The notes under the pieces were generated by a model, which searched no databases, had not been told where the DNA came from, and saw only the letters and a program-made list of their open reading frames with translations. DNA of 64,000 nt from Rhinopithecus roxellana (Eukaryota > Chordata > Mammalia > Primates > Cercopithecidae): the NCBI RefSeq assembly GCF_007565055.1, contig NC_044560.1, positions 84,139,295 to 84,203,294 on the forward strand, given 5' to 3'. Positions 34,890 to 46,178 of this stretch are shown here, one piece after another. Positions within the stretch are counted from its first letter, which is position 1, and each line of letters starts with the position of its first letter. Made by a program: the position numbers and the translations under genes.

Positions 34890-35130
34890 TCCTCGATCTC
34901 CCTCCTGGAGTCAAATCCCCTGAAATTTCCTCCTATAGCACCACTTACCTGTCAGTCCACAACGGACACAGTTGTCATTTGACACATGCCTGTGTAGTAA
35001 CTTCGTTGTCTCCCCAACTAGAGAGTGAGGTCGGTGAGGGCAGGGTCCATGCTGGATTTTCATTATCATTGTGTCCCCACTACAAAATAGATGTCCAATT
35101 AATATTTGTGGACTGAATGAGCGAATGATG
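34890..35130 (+). mobile_element. L2 LINE 3' end
   Basis: Contains tcggtgagggcagggtccat, then tgtccccactac and aattaatatttgtgg followed by a gaatga tail, the L2 3' terminus. Confidence 0.75.
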
Positions 35131-35644
35131 GGTTCCTCCGGAGGCACTGAGCTGGAACAAGGGGGTACAGGGGACACATCCCAGCTCCCTCAGCCCTACT
35201 AAGGCAGCTTCTAAGGCTCAGGATGTTGGCTTATCCTGTCCTGACCTGAGGGGCTATAGAAGGATGCTGGAGCCTAAGCCCAGCAGTAGGTGGGAACTGA
35301 AATTACTGTTATTGCCCAGAGCCTGGACTCGGTTCTTGGAGTCACAGATAATGTTGATGGCCTATGTAAATCCATCCCTCCTTCTTCCTGGCTGGAAAGG
35401 ACTGTTTTGCTTGGGTCCTTTTTCCTTGAGGCCAAGCACTCAGAGGACAGGGCACTCCTCAGTATTGGGGCATGAGTCATGATTGATCTACACCAATCAT
35501 AATGATTATACTCCCCTTGCCAGATATTGGTTTAGCAAAGGGCATGCAAACCAATCCTGGTCAATGGGACCTAAGGGGAAGTCTGATGGAGAGGTCTCCA
35601 GGAAAGGGTTTTCTTCCTTTAAGGATGCATAAGTGGAAATGTAC
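35131..35644. other. No feature recognised
   Basis: Short frames on both strands show no domain. Likely unique sequence or very old repeat. Confidence 0.5.
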
Positions 35645-35948
35645 TTTTTTTTTTTTTTTTTTTTCTTTTCTGAGACAGAGTCTCACTCTGTCACCCAGGC
35701 TGGAGTGCAGTGGTGTGATCTCAGATCACTGCAACCTCCACCTCCTGGGTTCAAGTGATTCTCCTGCCTTAGTCACCCAAGTAACTTCAGGCTCATGCCA
35801 CCATGCCAGGCTAACTTTTTTTGTATTTTTCAGTAAAGACAAGGCTTCACCATGTGGGTGAAGGCTGGTCTCAAACTCCTGACAAGTGATCCACCCGCCT
35901 CGGCCTTCCAAAGTGCTGGGATTACAGGCGTGAGCCACCGCGCCCAGC
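35645..35948 (-). mobile_element. Alu SINE, reverse
   Basis: T-tail then gagacagagtctcactctgt, ending gccaccgcgcccagcc. Several small internal deletions. Confidence 0.92.
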
Positions 35949-36299
35949 CGAAAATGCATTTCTCACTGGCCATTGTCATGTCTGTGGATGGTGGCTGGCA
36001 CTGCTGCATTCATCTGGTTAGCATGAGGCAAGGCATTGCCAGTATGGGAAGGAAGCTGACACTGCTTGAAGACATCATTAAGCCACCGAATTTCCAAACC
36101 CCAGAACTTAGACTCTTGTTATTACGTGAGAAAATGAACTCCTTATGACTTAAGCCGTATTTAGTTGGGGTTTCTGTTCCTTGCTTGAAGCCTCCTGATG
36201 GGCACATGGCAGCCACTCCTGTGACACTTGCCTACTTCTTCAACTGTGTCTCTGTGTTCTTCCTTTCAGTGATGGAGAGGTGGAGGCTGGAGGTTTGTA
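35949..36299. other. Unassigned old repeat debris
   Basis: Short plus-strand frame without domain evidence. Sequence near 36140-36200 resembles the end of an old LTR. Confidence 0.4.
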
Positions 36300-36445
36300 A
36301 GGTTCTTACTACAAATGCATCATCTCATTTCTTCCACTGAATAACTACAAGTATGCAAAATAGGTTCTCTTAGTCCCAGTTTACTAAGAAGAAAACTGAA
36401 ATGCAGTGAGGTTATGTGGCTTGTCCAGGGTCATGCACGAGACTC
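36300..36445 (+). mobile_element. MIR fragment
   Basis: cagtttactaagaagaaaac, gaggttatgtggcttgtcca and agggtcatgc appear in MIR order. Confidence 0.65.
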
Positions 36446-36660
36446 AGTTGCCCGTAGGATAAAAATCAAACTTCTTAACGTGGCATTCAGTACTCTTCAG
36501 GCTCTCTGATCCTTTCTCTCCTCCTCAGCTTCAGATCTCCCCATTCTGTACTCCCCCTCTCACTCCAAGCCCTGGCCAGACCTAAATCGTTTAGTTCCTC
36601 TGATTGCTCCTTCTAGTCTATTTCCTTTCTGCCTGACTGACTACGATTCTACGATTCTCT

Positions 36661-36834
36661 CTTTTTTTTTTTTTTTTTTTGTGAGATGGAGTCTCGCTCT
36701 GTCTCCCAAGCTGGGGTGCAGTGGCGTGATCTCGCCTCACTGCAAGCTCCGCCTCCCGGGTTCACGCCATTCTCCTGCCTCAGCCTCCCGAGTAGCTGGG
36801 ACCACAGGCGCCCGCCACCACGCCCGGCTAATTT

Positions 36835-36865
<31 letters not shown>

Positions 36866-37279
36866 GAGACGGAGTCTCGCTCTGTCGCCCGGGCTGGAGT
36901 GCAGTGGCCGGATCTCAGCTCACTGCAAGCTCCGCCTCCCGGGTTTACGCCATTCTCCTGCCTCAGCCTCCCGAGTAGCTGGGACTACAGGCGCCCGCCA
37001 CCTCACCCGGCTAGTTTTTTGTATTTTTTAGTAGAGACGGGGTTTCACCATGTTAGCCAGGATGGTCTCGATCTTCTGACCTCGTGATCCGCCCGTCTCG
37101 GCCTCCCAAAGCGCTGGGATTACAGGCTTGAGCCACCGCGCCCGGCCATTTTTTGTATTTTTAATAGAGACGGGGTTTCACCGTGTTTGCCAGGATGGTC
37201 TCCATCTCCTGACCTCGTGATCCGCCCGCCTCGGCCTCCCAAAGTGCTGGGATTACAGGCGTGAGCCACTGCGCCCGGC
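36661..37279 (-). mobile_element. AluY, reverse, split by a younger Alu
   Basis: The outer element runs 36661-36845 and resumes at 37148-37279. Its sequence breaks at attttttgtattttt, which is duplicated on both sides of the inner Alu. Confidence 0.93.
36846..37147 (-). mobile_element. Young AluY of Old World monkey type, nested
   Basis: Contains ggccggatctcagctcac and acccggctagttttttg. Inserted with a 15-bp duplication inside the middle A-rich linker of the outer Alu. Confidence 0.95.
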
Positions 37280-37579
37280 CTTTGTTTCTTTTTTTCGAGA
37301 CGGAGTCTCGCTCTGTCGCCCAGGCTGGAGTGCAGTGGTGCGATCTCGCCTCACTGCAAGCTCCGCCTTCCGGGTTCACGCCATTCTCCTGCCTCAGCCT
37401 CCCGAGTAGCTGGGACTACAGGCGCCCGCCACCACGCCCGGCTAATTTTTTTGTATTTTTAATAGAGACAGGGTTTCACCGTGCTAGCCAGGATGGTCTA
37501 GATCTCCTGACCTCATGATCTGCCCCCCTTGGCCTCCCAAAGTGCTGGAATTGCAGGCTTGAGCCACTGCTCCTGGCCA
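37280..37579 (-). mobile_element. AluY, reverse
   Basis: Third Alu of the cluster, ending ccactgctcctggcc. The whole cluster is flanked by gattctctctttt before and gattcactcttt after. Confidence 0.93.
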
Positions 37580-37718
37580 GGATTCACTCTTTAGGCATTG
37601 ATTGCATTATCACATGCTCTCAGAGGCCTTTCCTGACCACCCATGCTGACTTTAGCCTGTCTTTTCTCTGCATACCTGCAATGCCCTGCACTTCCCTCAC
37701 CCATCCCTTCTCACACTT

Positions 37719-38014
37719 TTTTTTTTTTTTTTTTTGAGACAGAGTTTCACTCTGTCGCCCAGGCTGGAGTGCAGTGGTGCAATCTCAGCTCACTGCAACC
37801 TCCGCCTCCTGGGTTCAAGCAATCCTTCTGCCTCAGTCTCCTGAGTAGCTAGGATTATAAGTCATGCCACCACGTCCAGCTAATTATTGTATTTTTAGTA
37901 GAGACGGGATTTCACCATGTTGGCCAGGCTGGTCTTGAACTCCCGACCTGAAATGATCAGCCTGCCTCGGCCTCCCAAAGTGTTGGGATTACAGGCATGA
38001 GCCACCCGCGCCCC
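37719..38014 (-). mobile_element. AluS-type SINE, reverse
   Basis: T18 tail, target duplication of the ctcacactttt type on both sides, and a short internal deletion near 37860. Confidence 0.92.
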
Positions 38015-38114
38015 ACCCCTTTTCACACTTTCTTATAGTTACCTGGAGTCATATCTGTCTTCCCCTGAGACTTTGTGCCTCTGGAGCCCTGGCAGGGTAG
38101 TGCAGTGACATGGT

Positions 38115-38700
38115 CCAGAGAGTGAACTCTGGCATGCAAGAGTTTGACTTCCAGCTCCATCACTTCCTAAACATGGAATTGGGATGCCTCCTCTCAACTC
38201 TGTGTGCCTCACTTTCACTCTTAAGATGGGGGTATTTAATAGTTTCCACCTTACATGACTGTTGCAGGAATTAAATGAGTTTCTGCATGTAAAACAGTAG
38301 GGACGATTGGGGCCAGACATATAGGAAGTACTCAATAAGTCTCGTCTATTTTTGTGATTATTCCTGTACTTGAAGTACTTGCTGCCTACCAGACATTCAC
38401 CAAGTGTCTGTTGAAAGAACGAACGGGGCAGTGGAACTCGGATAACCCAGAATACAACCCCTAGGGCACTGATGTGGCGTAAAGTCAAATACTGCTCCTC
38501 AATCAGAGAAACTTGGGCTCCAATCCTAGCTGTGTGACCCTACACAAGTTACTTCACCTCCCTCTATCTCCATCTCCATTTCCTCAACTGTGAAATGAGT
38601 GAACTAACACCTGCCATGAAAGATTGTTACATTCCCATGGCACAGAGCCCAGCAGACAGTAGGAGCTCAGATACCTTAAGTTTCCTTCCCTCCCCATCCA
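38115..38700 (-). mobile_element. Two reversed MIR fragments
   Basis: 38120-38350 has cttacatgactgttgcagga and aggaagtactcaataag. 38490-38690 has gctgtgtgaccctacacaag and tttcctcaactgtgaaatg. Confidence 0.75.
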
Positions 38701-39685
38701 CGCCGTGTCATTTTTGCCAAGGGCCACATCAGAACAAGGAATGCTAGGAAATTGGCTTCTTTCCAACTTAAAAAAAAATCTCAAAGGAGAAAGTAGTCTT
38801 TGTGATTTTAAAGACCCCCCCCTCCCCATCTTGTACTGTCCAGATCCCCCGACCATCCAGGGGCCTTTGAATTCATTCAGCTTTGGCAGGAAATGGACCC
38901 TCCGCATCAGAGAGATCGGAAGGAGCAGGCCCTCCCTGCTGCCTTCCCGTTGAGCGAGAGGAAGCAAGAGGAACAGGGAGGTCCAGGGCCAGCACGGCGG
39001 CTGGGATGCTGGTCCCGACTTGTCCACTGACTCCCTGTGCAGCCTTGACCAAAGCCGGCACCTTTCAGGGCAGCATTGCCCTCATCTGTCCAATGGGGTT
39101 GGGTCCACGAGCTCTAAGGTCTCTTCCAGAGCAGGCATTCTTTGATGCAGGAAGCGAGACCCCTCTGCTGCCAGGGAGATCAAAGAGTGGTTTCCCAGAG
39201 GAGGCCTCACAGCTGCCTGCCCTCTGAGCAGCTCCTGGCTTCCTGCTCTGCACAGAGCCTGCTGTTCAGCCCTGGGAATGGCTGAGGCCTCAGCTGAGGT
39301 TGAACACTGGGCTTCCTCACTCCCCCTGCAGTCCCGGGTCATAGATTTGAGATGCTTGACTCTTCTGTGTTAGCCGCCTGTGATGGAGGCACCATGCTGT
39401 GTGTTCTTCAAGTTTAATTCATAGGAAGTGTCTGCCTGTACCTTAGGACACTTGGGAACTCCTCACTTTACTCTTCTGGAACCGCCCAGGACTCTGCTTG
39501 GTAATGGACCATGCTTGTTGTCATCCAGTCTCTGAGGCCCTGCAATACCTGCTTTCCTGTGCTGATTTTTCCTTGCTCGGCTCAACGCTTTCCCCATACC
39601 TTTGCATGTGCTGTCCCTGTCCAACCCCACCCCCCAGGTACTCCTGGCCAGACACATGATTAGTGTTTTCCTAGGTTCTCTCTCT
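38701..39685. other. Mostly unique sequence with a reversed MIR near 39000-39120
   Basis: The MIR-like part reads tgaccaaagccggcacctt and ctcatctgtccaatgggg. Frames of 62-147 codons on both strands overlap each other and lack domains, so no gene is called. Confidence 0.5.
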
Positions 39686-39689
39686 TCCT

Positions 39690-39845
39690 TGCGATGCCTC
39701 TAAGGGAGACACTATTGCCATCTTCATTTGCCAGGAGGAGGAAACAGATACTTGGAAACAGATATTTGGAAAGGTGAGGTGTCCTTTTGAAGGTCTCCAG
39801 CAAACTCCAGGCTAAGCCTAGCCTAGAACCTGGGCTCCTCTCTCT
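39690..39845 (+). mobile_element. MIR-like fragment
   Basis: cattgccatcttcatttgcc-like start, gaggaaacagata and gaacctgggctcctctctc. Confidence 0.5.
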
Positions 39846-39859
39846 ACATCCAGTGCCTT

Positions 39860-40600
39860 GTTAAAGAAAAAATTACTCAAGGATACTTGCTAAAGCACAG
39901 TGAGGCAGACTTACTCAGGACTGTGGCTATAGGTATAGGGACCACTGCAATAAGATTTTATAGTGGACGAGTGAGATTGGGCTCAATGCTGAATATGGAA
40001 TGGGCAAGTGGGAATTTATAGCCCAGAAGCAAGGTGAGGGTCAGTGCATGGAAAATTACTAAGAGGAAACATCAGAGATAAGGAGAATTCTGGCTAAACC
40101 GACTTAACAGGATTCTTACTGAAGACAGGCAAGGGTAGGCACATGGGTGGACCTAGGAGAAGGTTTAGAAGCCTGACTAGAGTTTGGTCAAGCAGTGGAC
40201 CTTTGTCAGTCCTGTCAATGCTGTTCCTCCCTCCTTCTGTTGGTCAGGACTCTTGGGTTTGCATAGCACAGAAATCCAACTTAAAGAAGCTCAAGCTGAA
40301 AGAGAAGTTGCTGATTTATTGGAAGGATGTTAGTGTAGACCTTAGAGGGAGATTCAGGAGCCAGACTGTGGGGGTGCAAGTGCTGACTGTTGCCCCTCCT
40401 AACTGTGCAGCCCACAGCAAGTGAGGTCACCTTTCAGGGCTTCACCTTCCCTATCTATAGGATGGGCTCATAATAACACCTCCTTCACTAGGTGAAGGCT
40501 GGATTAGTGCAACGAATTAGTGCAGTGACTGCAGCCCACAGTAAGAAACATACTTTATATCATCACCCAGTACACACATAAATCGAAGACAAATGCTCAT
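39860..40600. other. Possible old LTR, then unique sequence
   Basis: 39860-40220 (gatacttgctaaagcacag, aatgggcaagtgggaattta, gaagacaggcaagggtagg) has the feel of a worn LTR but no family is assigned. Confidence 0.35.
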
Positions 40601-40606
40601 AAAACA

Positions 40607-40910
40607 GGCCGGTTGCAGTGGCTAATGCCTGCAATCCCAGTGCTTTGAGAGGCTTTGGGAGGATCAGTTGAGGCCAGGAGTTTGAGACCAGCCAGGGCAA
40701 CATAGTGAGATCCCATCTCTACAAAAAATGAAGAAAATTAGCCCGGTGTGGTGGTGTGCACCTATAGTCCTAGCTAGCTACTCAAGAGACTGAGGCAGGA
40801 AACTTACTTGAACCAAGGAGTTCAAGCTACTGTAGCCTCCAGCCTGGGTGACAGAACAAGACTCTGTCTCTAAAAAATATATACACACACACACACACAC
40901 ACACACGCAA
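40607..40910 (+). mobile_element. AluJ-type SINE with (AC)n tail
   Basis: Diverged dimeric Alu. Its A-tail has become (AC)12 at 40884-40907. Confidence 0.88.
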
Positions 40911-41120
40911 TATTTGCCCTTACTACTATATGTGATATACTCTGATAATTTGTGTTCTAGTTTAGTCTAGTCTAGTGCAGTCTATTTTGTTTATTCTTAA
41001 AAATGCTGACACTCAATGTTTTTACCACGAAAATAAGATAAGTAGATGAGGTGATGGATTTGTTAATAAGCTTGATTTAATCATTCTACTATGTAAACAT
41101 ATATCAAAATATCACATTGT

Positions 41121-41419
41121 GGCCAAGCACAGTGGCTCATACCTGTAATCCCAGCACTGAGGTGGGCAGACCACTTGAGGTCAGGAGTTCGAGACCAGCC
41201 TGGCCAACATGATGAAGCCCTGTCTCTACTAAAAATACGAAAATTAGCTGGGCTACCACCACGCCTGCAATCCCAGTTACTCGGGAGGCTGAGGCAGGAG
41301 AATCACTTGAACTTGGGAGGTGGAGGTTGCAGTGAGCTGAGATCGCGCGCCATTGCACTCCAGCCTGGGTGACAGAGTGAGATTCTGTCTCAAAAAAACT
41401 CCACAAAAGAAAACCACAC
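41121..41419 (+). mobile_element. AluS-type SINE with small deletions
   Basis: Starts ggccaagcacagtggctcat. Target sequence atcacat recurs on both sides (41111 and about 41420). Confidence 0.9.
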
Positions 41420-41634
41420 ATCACATCGTACCTCATAAATATATACAATTATTTTTTCAGTTAAAAAGAAAATTTAATTTTTTTTGTTAAATGCTGGTAT
41501 CAACTCCTTAAAATAATTTAATGATTCCTCCCCTTGCCATGGGTTGTGGTTTGAATTACAAAAATATTATCTGTTAAGAGCTTAATGAAGCATCTGGCCC
41601 ATAGCACAGTTTAATAGATGTCAGGTACTATTAC

Positions 41635-41671
<37 letters not shown>
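41635..41671. repeat. (TTG)n microsatellite
   Basis: About 12 uninterrupted trinucleotide units. Confidence 0.97.
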
Positions 41672-41887
41672 AAGAGCAGACTGACCAAGGCTGCAGAAGG
41701 ACAGGCTTGATTGCAACAGACACTTCTGTGCAGTCAGGACTATCTCACTGGTCTCTTTCTGTGTGTCAGCATCTCTTTCCTACCCTGACCTTCTCCTCAC
41801 AGTTGTAGCCATGGCTGCAGGCTGCTCCAAGATGACATCGATATGGCTCTACTACCAGAAAGAAACAGTGATTTCTCTTTCCCCCTG

Positions 41888-42360
41888 AAGCTTCAGTAGC
41901 TAACATTTGTTGCATGCTTATGTGGACCAGACGCTGTCCTAAGTCTTTACCGTATTCTTCCCCTCAGTCCTCATGATGATCTGTGGTGGAGTTGTTGGCA
42001 GAGGATGGCTGGATGTACATCAGACCCACTTCTTCTTCCTGGGCCCATAAGTAAACTGCATTTCTCAGGCCCCTTGTAGCCAGGTGGAGCCATGTGACTA
42101 GTTTTGGCCAATGGAATGTGAGTAGAGGTTTCTCTTTCTTTACTCCGTCAGCTGCTGAGGACAGGGAAACCTGGAAGGCTGTGTTAAAGATGCTGGAACC
42201 ACATGCTAATAATTGAGCATCTATGAAATCTATGAATCACTTCATAGGCTTTTACCTGCAAGGGCAGAGTCTAACACAGGATTGATAGTTGTGACAGAGA
42301 CCATATACTCCTTCTCTCCCAAAGTTGAAAATATTTACTATCTAGCCTTTTATTTAAAAA
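41888..42360 (+). mobile_element. MIR fragment, then an old dispersed repeat
   Basis: 41888-42000 is MIR-like (gcttatgtggaccagacgct). 42050-42140 carries gccatgtgactagttttggc followed by caatgga, a string shared with 55785-55805. Confidence 0.5.
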
Positions 42361-42375
42361 AAAAAAAAAAACTGT

Positions 42376-42680
42376 GACTGGGTGCGGTGGCTCACACCTG
42401 TAATCCTAGTACCTTTGGAAGGCTAAGGCGGGTGGATCAGAGGTCAGGCGTTGGAGACCAGCCTGGCCAACATAGTGAAACCCCGTCTCCACTAAAAATA
42501 CAAAAAAATTAGCCAGGCGTGGTGGCAGGCACCTGTAATCCCAGCTACTCAGGAGGCTGAGGCAGGAGAATCACTTGAACCTGGGAGGCAGAGGTTGCAG
42601 TGAGCTGAGATCGTGCCACTGCATGCCAGCCCGAGTGACAGTGTGAGACTCTGTCTCAAAAAAATTAAAATAAAATAAAT
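42376..42680 (+). mobile_element. AluS-type SINE
   Basis: Starts gactgggtgcggtggctcac with a mixed A/T tail. Confidence 0.92.
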
Positions 42681-42726
42681 TGAGATCTCCGCTTCAAACT
42701 AAAAAATAAAATCCCTTGGAAAGCCA

Positions 42727-42840
42727 AGATGAGTCATGTGACCTTGGCAGAGCCAATCACAATAGCTGAGGAAAGTGAAGCACTGTGATTGGCCAAGCCA
42801 GGGTCAGGTGCTTGCACCTCAGCCAATCAATGCACTAGAA
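42727..42840. promoter_or_regulatory. CCAAT/E-box/AP-1 motif cluster
   Basis: Three CCAAT boxes (42753 forward, 42788 reversed, 42833 forward) follow an overlapping TGAGTCA (42730) and GTCATGTGAC (42733). The cluster sits between an Alu and an MLT1 LTR. Function is inferred from motifs only. Confidence 0.4.
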
Positions 42841-42875
42841 AGGAAGGGTCATGTAGCCAGAGCAAAGGGAGATGT

Positions 42876-43292
42876 TATGGACTAAATTGTGTCTCCCCAG
42901 ACTTAATACGTTAAAGCCCTAACCCCCAATGTGACTGGATTTGGAGACAGGGCCTTTAAAGGAGGTAATTAAGGTTAAATGAGGTCATAAGGGTGGGGTC
43001 CTAATCCGATAGGACTGGGGTCCTTATAAGTGGAGGAGGAAGAGACACCCCCTGCATGTTCTCTCTTTGTCTCCCTCTCTCCCTCTTCATGTGTGCACAC
43101 AGAGGAAAGGCCATGTGGAGACACGATGAAAAGCCCCCCTCCGCAAGCTGAGGAGAGAGACCTCACCAGAATCAGACCATGCAGGCACGTTGATCCTGCA
43201 CTTCCAGCCTCCAGAACTGTGAGAAAATGAATTTCTGTTGTTTAATCCACCCAGTTTATGGCATTTTGTTATGGCAGCCCCAGCAGGAGTGG
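42876..43292 (+). mobile_element. MLT1-type (MaLR) LTR
   Basis: Starts tatggactaaattgtgtctc and contains cctaacccccaatgtgact, ctccagaactgtgagaaaat and tttctgttgtttaatccacc. Conserved order throughout. Confidence 0.92.
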
Positions 43293-43726
43293 TTTCCCAG
43301 AAGGTGCTGTTGAGGGCATGGAGACTACCAACACAGTGAATTAGCTCTGGGAGTACCGCTGTGAGCCAGATAACACCTACTCCATCCCCCAGTTTGTGTC
43401 TGTGGCACTATTATCAAATACCATTAATAATAGATTATGATATGCCAGAGTATTTATACTGGACAGAACAGTGGCAGCACACTCACTCTGGTGGGGAGTC
43501 GCAGACAGAACTAAAGGTAGATCTCACATTTGCTCTCTCCTGTTCCAATGTTGTTGGCAAGATCCCACACACAGGCCGTAATCGGGGCCCCAAATGTTCC
43601 CTCTGGGATCCCCTAGATCATTTCCTGGTACTCATATACTTGTTGGTACTTATACTCACATGGGTTTTAAATAATACATAGTGGTACACATCAGAAAGCA
43701 GGGAAGTGCTCAAAAGAATGGTAGTG
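43293..43726. other. No feature recognised
   Basis: Unique sequence. A 106-codon plus-strand frame at 43361-43681 has no domain. Confidence 0.5.
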
Positions 43727-44101
43727 TATTAGTCCGTTCTCACATTACTATGAAGAAATACCCGAGACTGACTAATTTATAAAAGTAAGAAGTTTAATTG
43801 ACTCACAGTTCTGCATGGCTGGGGAGGCTTCAGGAAACTCACAATCATGGCGGAAGGCAAAGGAGAAGCAGGCGCCTGCTTTGGGCGGGGGACAGGACAG
43901 AGTAAGTGCAAGCAGGGGAAATGCCAGATTCATAAAACCATCAGATCTCATGAGACTCACCCACTATCACGAGAACAGCATGGGGGAAACCGCCCCCATG
44001 ATCCAATTACCTCCACCTTGTCCTGCCCTTGACACGTGGAGATTACAGGGATTACAATTCAAGGTGAGATTTGGGTGGAGACCCAGAACCAAATCATATC
44101 A
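43727..44101 (-). mobile_element. MST/THE1-type (MaLR) LTR, reverse
   Basis: Begins tgtattagtccgttctcaca and contains tcacaatcatggcggaaggc, tcatgagactcacccactat and ttcaaggtgagatttgggtg in reversed LTR order. Confidence 0.92.
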
Positions 44102-45510
44102 GATGGAAACATGTCAGAAGGACATAGGAACTAACTGAAAACACTCCCACTGGCCAAATCAGGGATAATTTGAAAACCAAAATAAATAATGATAATAACA
44201 GACTGTCACCCATTGAAAAAATATGAATCTTTGTATCCATATTGACAGACATAAGGAAATAAAGTAGGGAGAAGGGAATGCTTTTTCTTACAGTAGAATG
44301 CCAACTACTAAATATAGAAATGAGAATTGGAAAATCATCAGAGGGTGGTAGAACTCCCTGGTGAAAGCCTGATGAAGAGCAGGATATTAGTGTGGTCTTA
44401 CTTATTAGTGACAAAGGGAAACATGTAACTTTACAGGGGACTCCACCTTCATCAAGTGATCAAAGGTAACACAGCCTATATTGGAACAAACTGACAATCA
44501 CCTGCTTCCTGATATGAGGCATTGAATCAGTGACATACCAAGGGTGGGAATCATCTGGTCTGGGTGGAGGCAGTGAGTGAATGAGTGGTGTTTTTTAAGA
44601 ATTTAAAAGTAGTGAAACAGACTAAAATTGAGGTGCTTTTTATTATCACTATGTGCCAACAATTCAGTGATAAAACAGTCCTCCCTTAAAACATCTGAGC
44701 AATTGCTCCCATTGCTTTTAGATTTAATTATATATTCAGTATACATATATATACACGTAAACACACATGCATAGACACATACATATGTACAATTCAAATT
44801 AGCAAATTATTACTACTTATCTTTTCATAAATGTTAGGTTCAAAGTGGACGTTTATTTGGAGAATTCCCAAGTAGACATTTTGCCCTGGTATATGTAAAC
44901 CCTGCAAAATGTATTTGTTTGTTTACAGAGTATGTTCATTTTGGTTCTTCCTGTTCAAGCTAACTTTGGTGCAGTTTGCACCTCCAACCCCTGTCATATC
45001 CCATATCCCTGTGTTTAAATAGTAGATTCAAAACAAGCAGTGATAGCAGAGTGATGGCGAAAAAACTGAACCTGAGTGCGATTCTGACATTCTATGTGAT
45101 TACCTGGTGTTTTCCCCCCATGCGTGACACTTTACAGAACTTTGGAAAAAATGTGCTCATGCTTTTCAATCTCACTTTGCTGGTGGCAGACGCTGCAGAA
45201 TAAGGGTGTGACAGTGGAAAGACTTTCCCATGCAAAATGATTGCACCACATGAAGCTGTGCATGCAGTAGAGATGGTGCTTGAAAAGTGAACCCCAACCT
45301 TTGAAGTGCTGGTATTCCAAAGGGGGAATCTGTTGAGATTTTGCTTTTTGCTGTATATGACAATCCCCCCCGCCCACCTCCCAGCCGAGTTGTCCTTTTC
45401 AAGTGTGAAGTTTTAGGTAAGGTGAATCTGACACAAAAATACTTGAAATCAGCCAGAATCAGCCCTGATCACTGGAGAGTAAAATATCAAGCTTTAAAAA
45501 ATTATGTATG
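44102..45510. other. Long repeat-poor stretch
   Basis: No interspersed repeat recognised except an AT/CA-rich simple patch near 44730-44790. It contains the small ORF described separately. Confidence 0.5.
45054..45203 (+). CDS. Candidate 49-codon small membrane-like ORF, unproven
   Basis: The ATG at 45054 has a favourable context (G at -3 and G at +4) and starts a frame of 49 codons ending with TAA at 45201. The product has a basic start (MAKKLNLS), a hydrophobic segment (AILTFYVITWCFPP), a short polar stretch and a second hydrophobic segment (VLMLFNLTLLV) before an acidic end. An upstream in-frame ATG at 44976 would add 26 residues. I recognise no family. It lies in repeat-poor DNA with no obvious promoter nearby. 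It could easily be chance. Confidence 0.15.
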   Translation: MAKKLNLSAILTFYVITWCFPPMRDTLQNFGKNVLMLFNLTLLVADAAE

Positions 45511-45791
45511 GATTGGGCACAGTGGCTCACACCTGTAATCCTGGCACTTTGGGAGGCTGAGGTGAGTGTATCACCTGAGATCAGGAGTTTGAAACCAGCC
45601 TGCCCAACATGACAAAACCCCATCTCTACTAGAAATACAAAAATTAGCTGGGCGTGGTGGTGGGTGCCTGTAATCCTAGCTACTGGGGAGGCTGAGGCAG
45701 GAGAATCGCTTCAACCCGGGGAGCAGAGGTTGCAGTGATCCGAGATCATGCCACTTCACTCCAGCCTGGGCCAAAAAGCTGAACTCCACCT

Positions 45792-45823
<32 letters not shown>
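45511..45823 (+). mobile_element. Alu SINE with long A-tail
   Basis: Starts gattgggcacagtggctcac and ends in a pure A run of more than 30. Near-identical flanks aaaaattatgtatg and aaaaatttgtatg. Confidence 0.93.
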
Positions 45824-45834
<11 letters not shown>

Positions 45835-46071
45835 TATGAGTAAAATTTTGTACAAAATTATGTTTACACTAAAATAAGTAAGTAAATAAACAAATAAATA
45901 AATATTTCTCCTTGAAGATTGGTGTACAGAAATCATGGAAAAGTCCACTAACTGTGCGACAACAAATCATAAAGGAATGAGTATGAAATCTCAAAGAAGA
46001 GAGCTGAGAGAAACAAGACAAAATACTGGTCTTATGCTGCCAGAAGAAATAAAAGGGAAATGTTAAAATAT

Positions 46072-46178
46072 CTCGCTGTGTTGCCGAGGCTGGTGTCAAA
46101 CTCCTGGCCTGGAGCCATCCTCCTGCCTTGATCTCCCAAAGTACCTGGATTACAGGTGTGAGCCACCATGCCTGGCCC
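46072..46178 (-). mobile_element. Partial reversed Alu
   Basis: Only about 107 bp: gttgccgaggctggtgtc through gccaccatgcctggcc. Confidence 0.8.

Larger units (their letters stand above)
36465..38110 (+). mobile_element. L2 LINE fragments hosting four Alus
   Basis: 36465-36660, 37580-37718 and 38015-38110 carry L2 pieces (aggctctctgatcctttc, aggcctttcctgaccaccc, tgcctctggagccctggc). Alus fill the gaps between them. Confidence 0.65.

Noticed and set aside
36681..37518. Frames of 85-133 codons in the Alu cluster
   Set aside because: They are standard antisense-Alu translations (for example SLSSLQAPPPGF-like text) and recur in every reversed Alu here.
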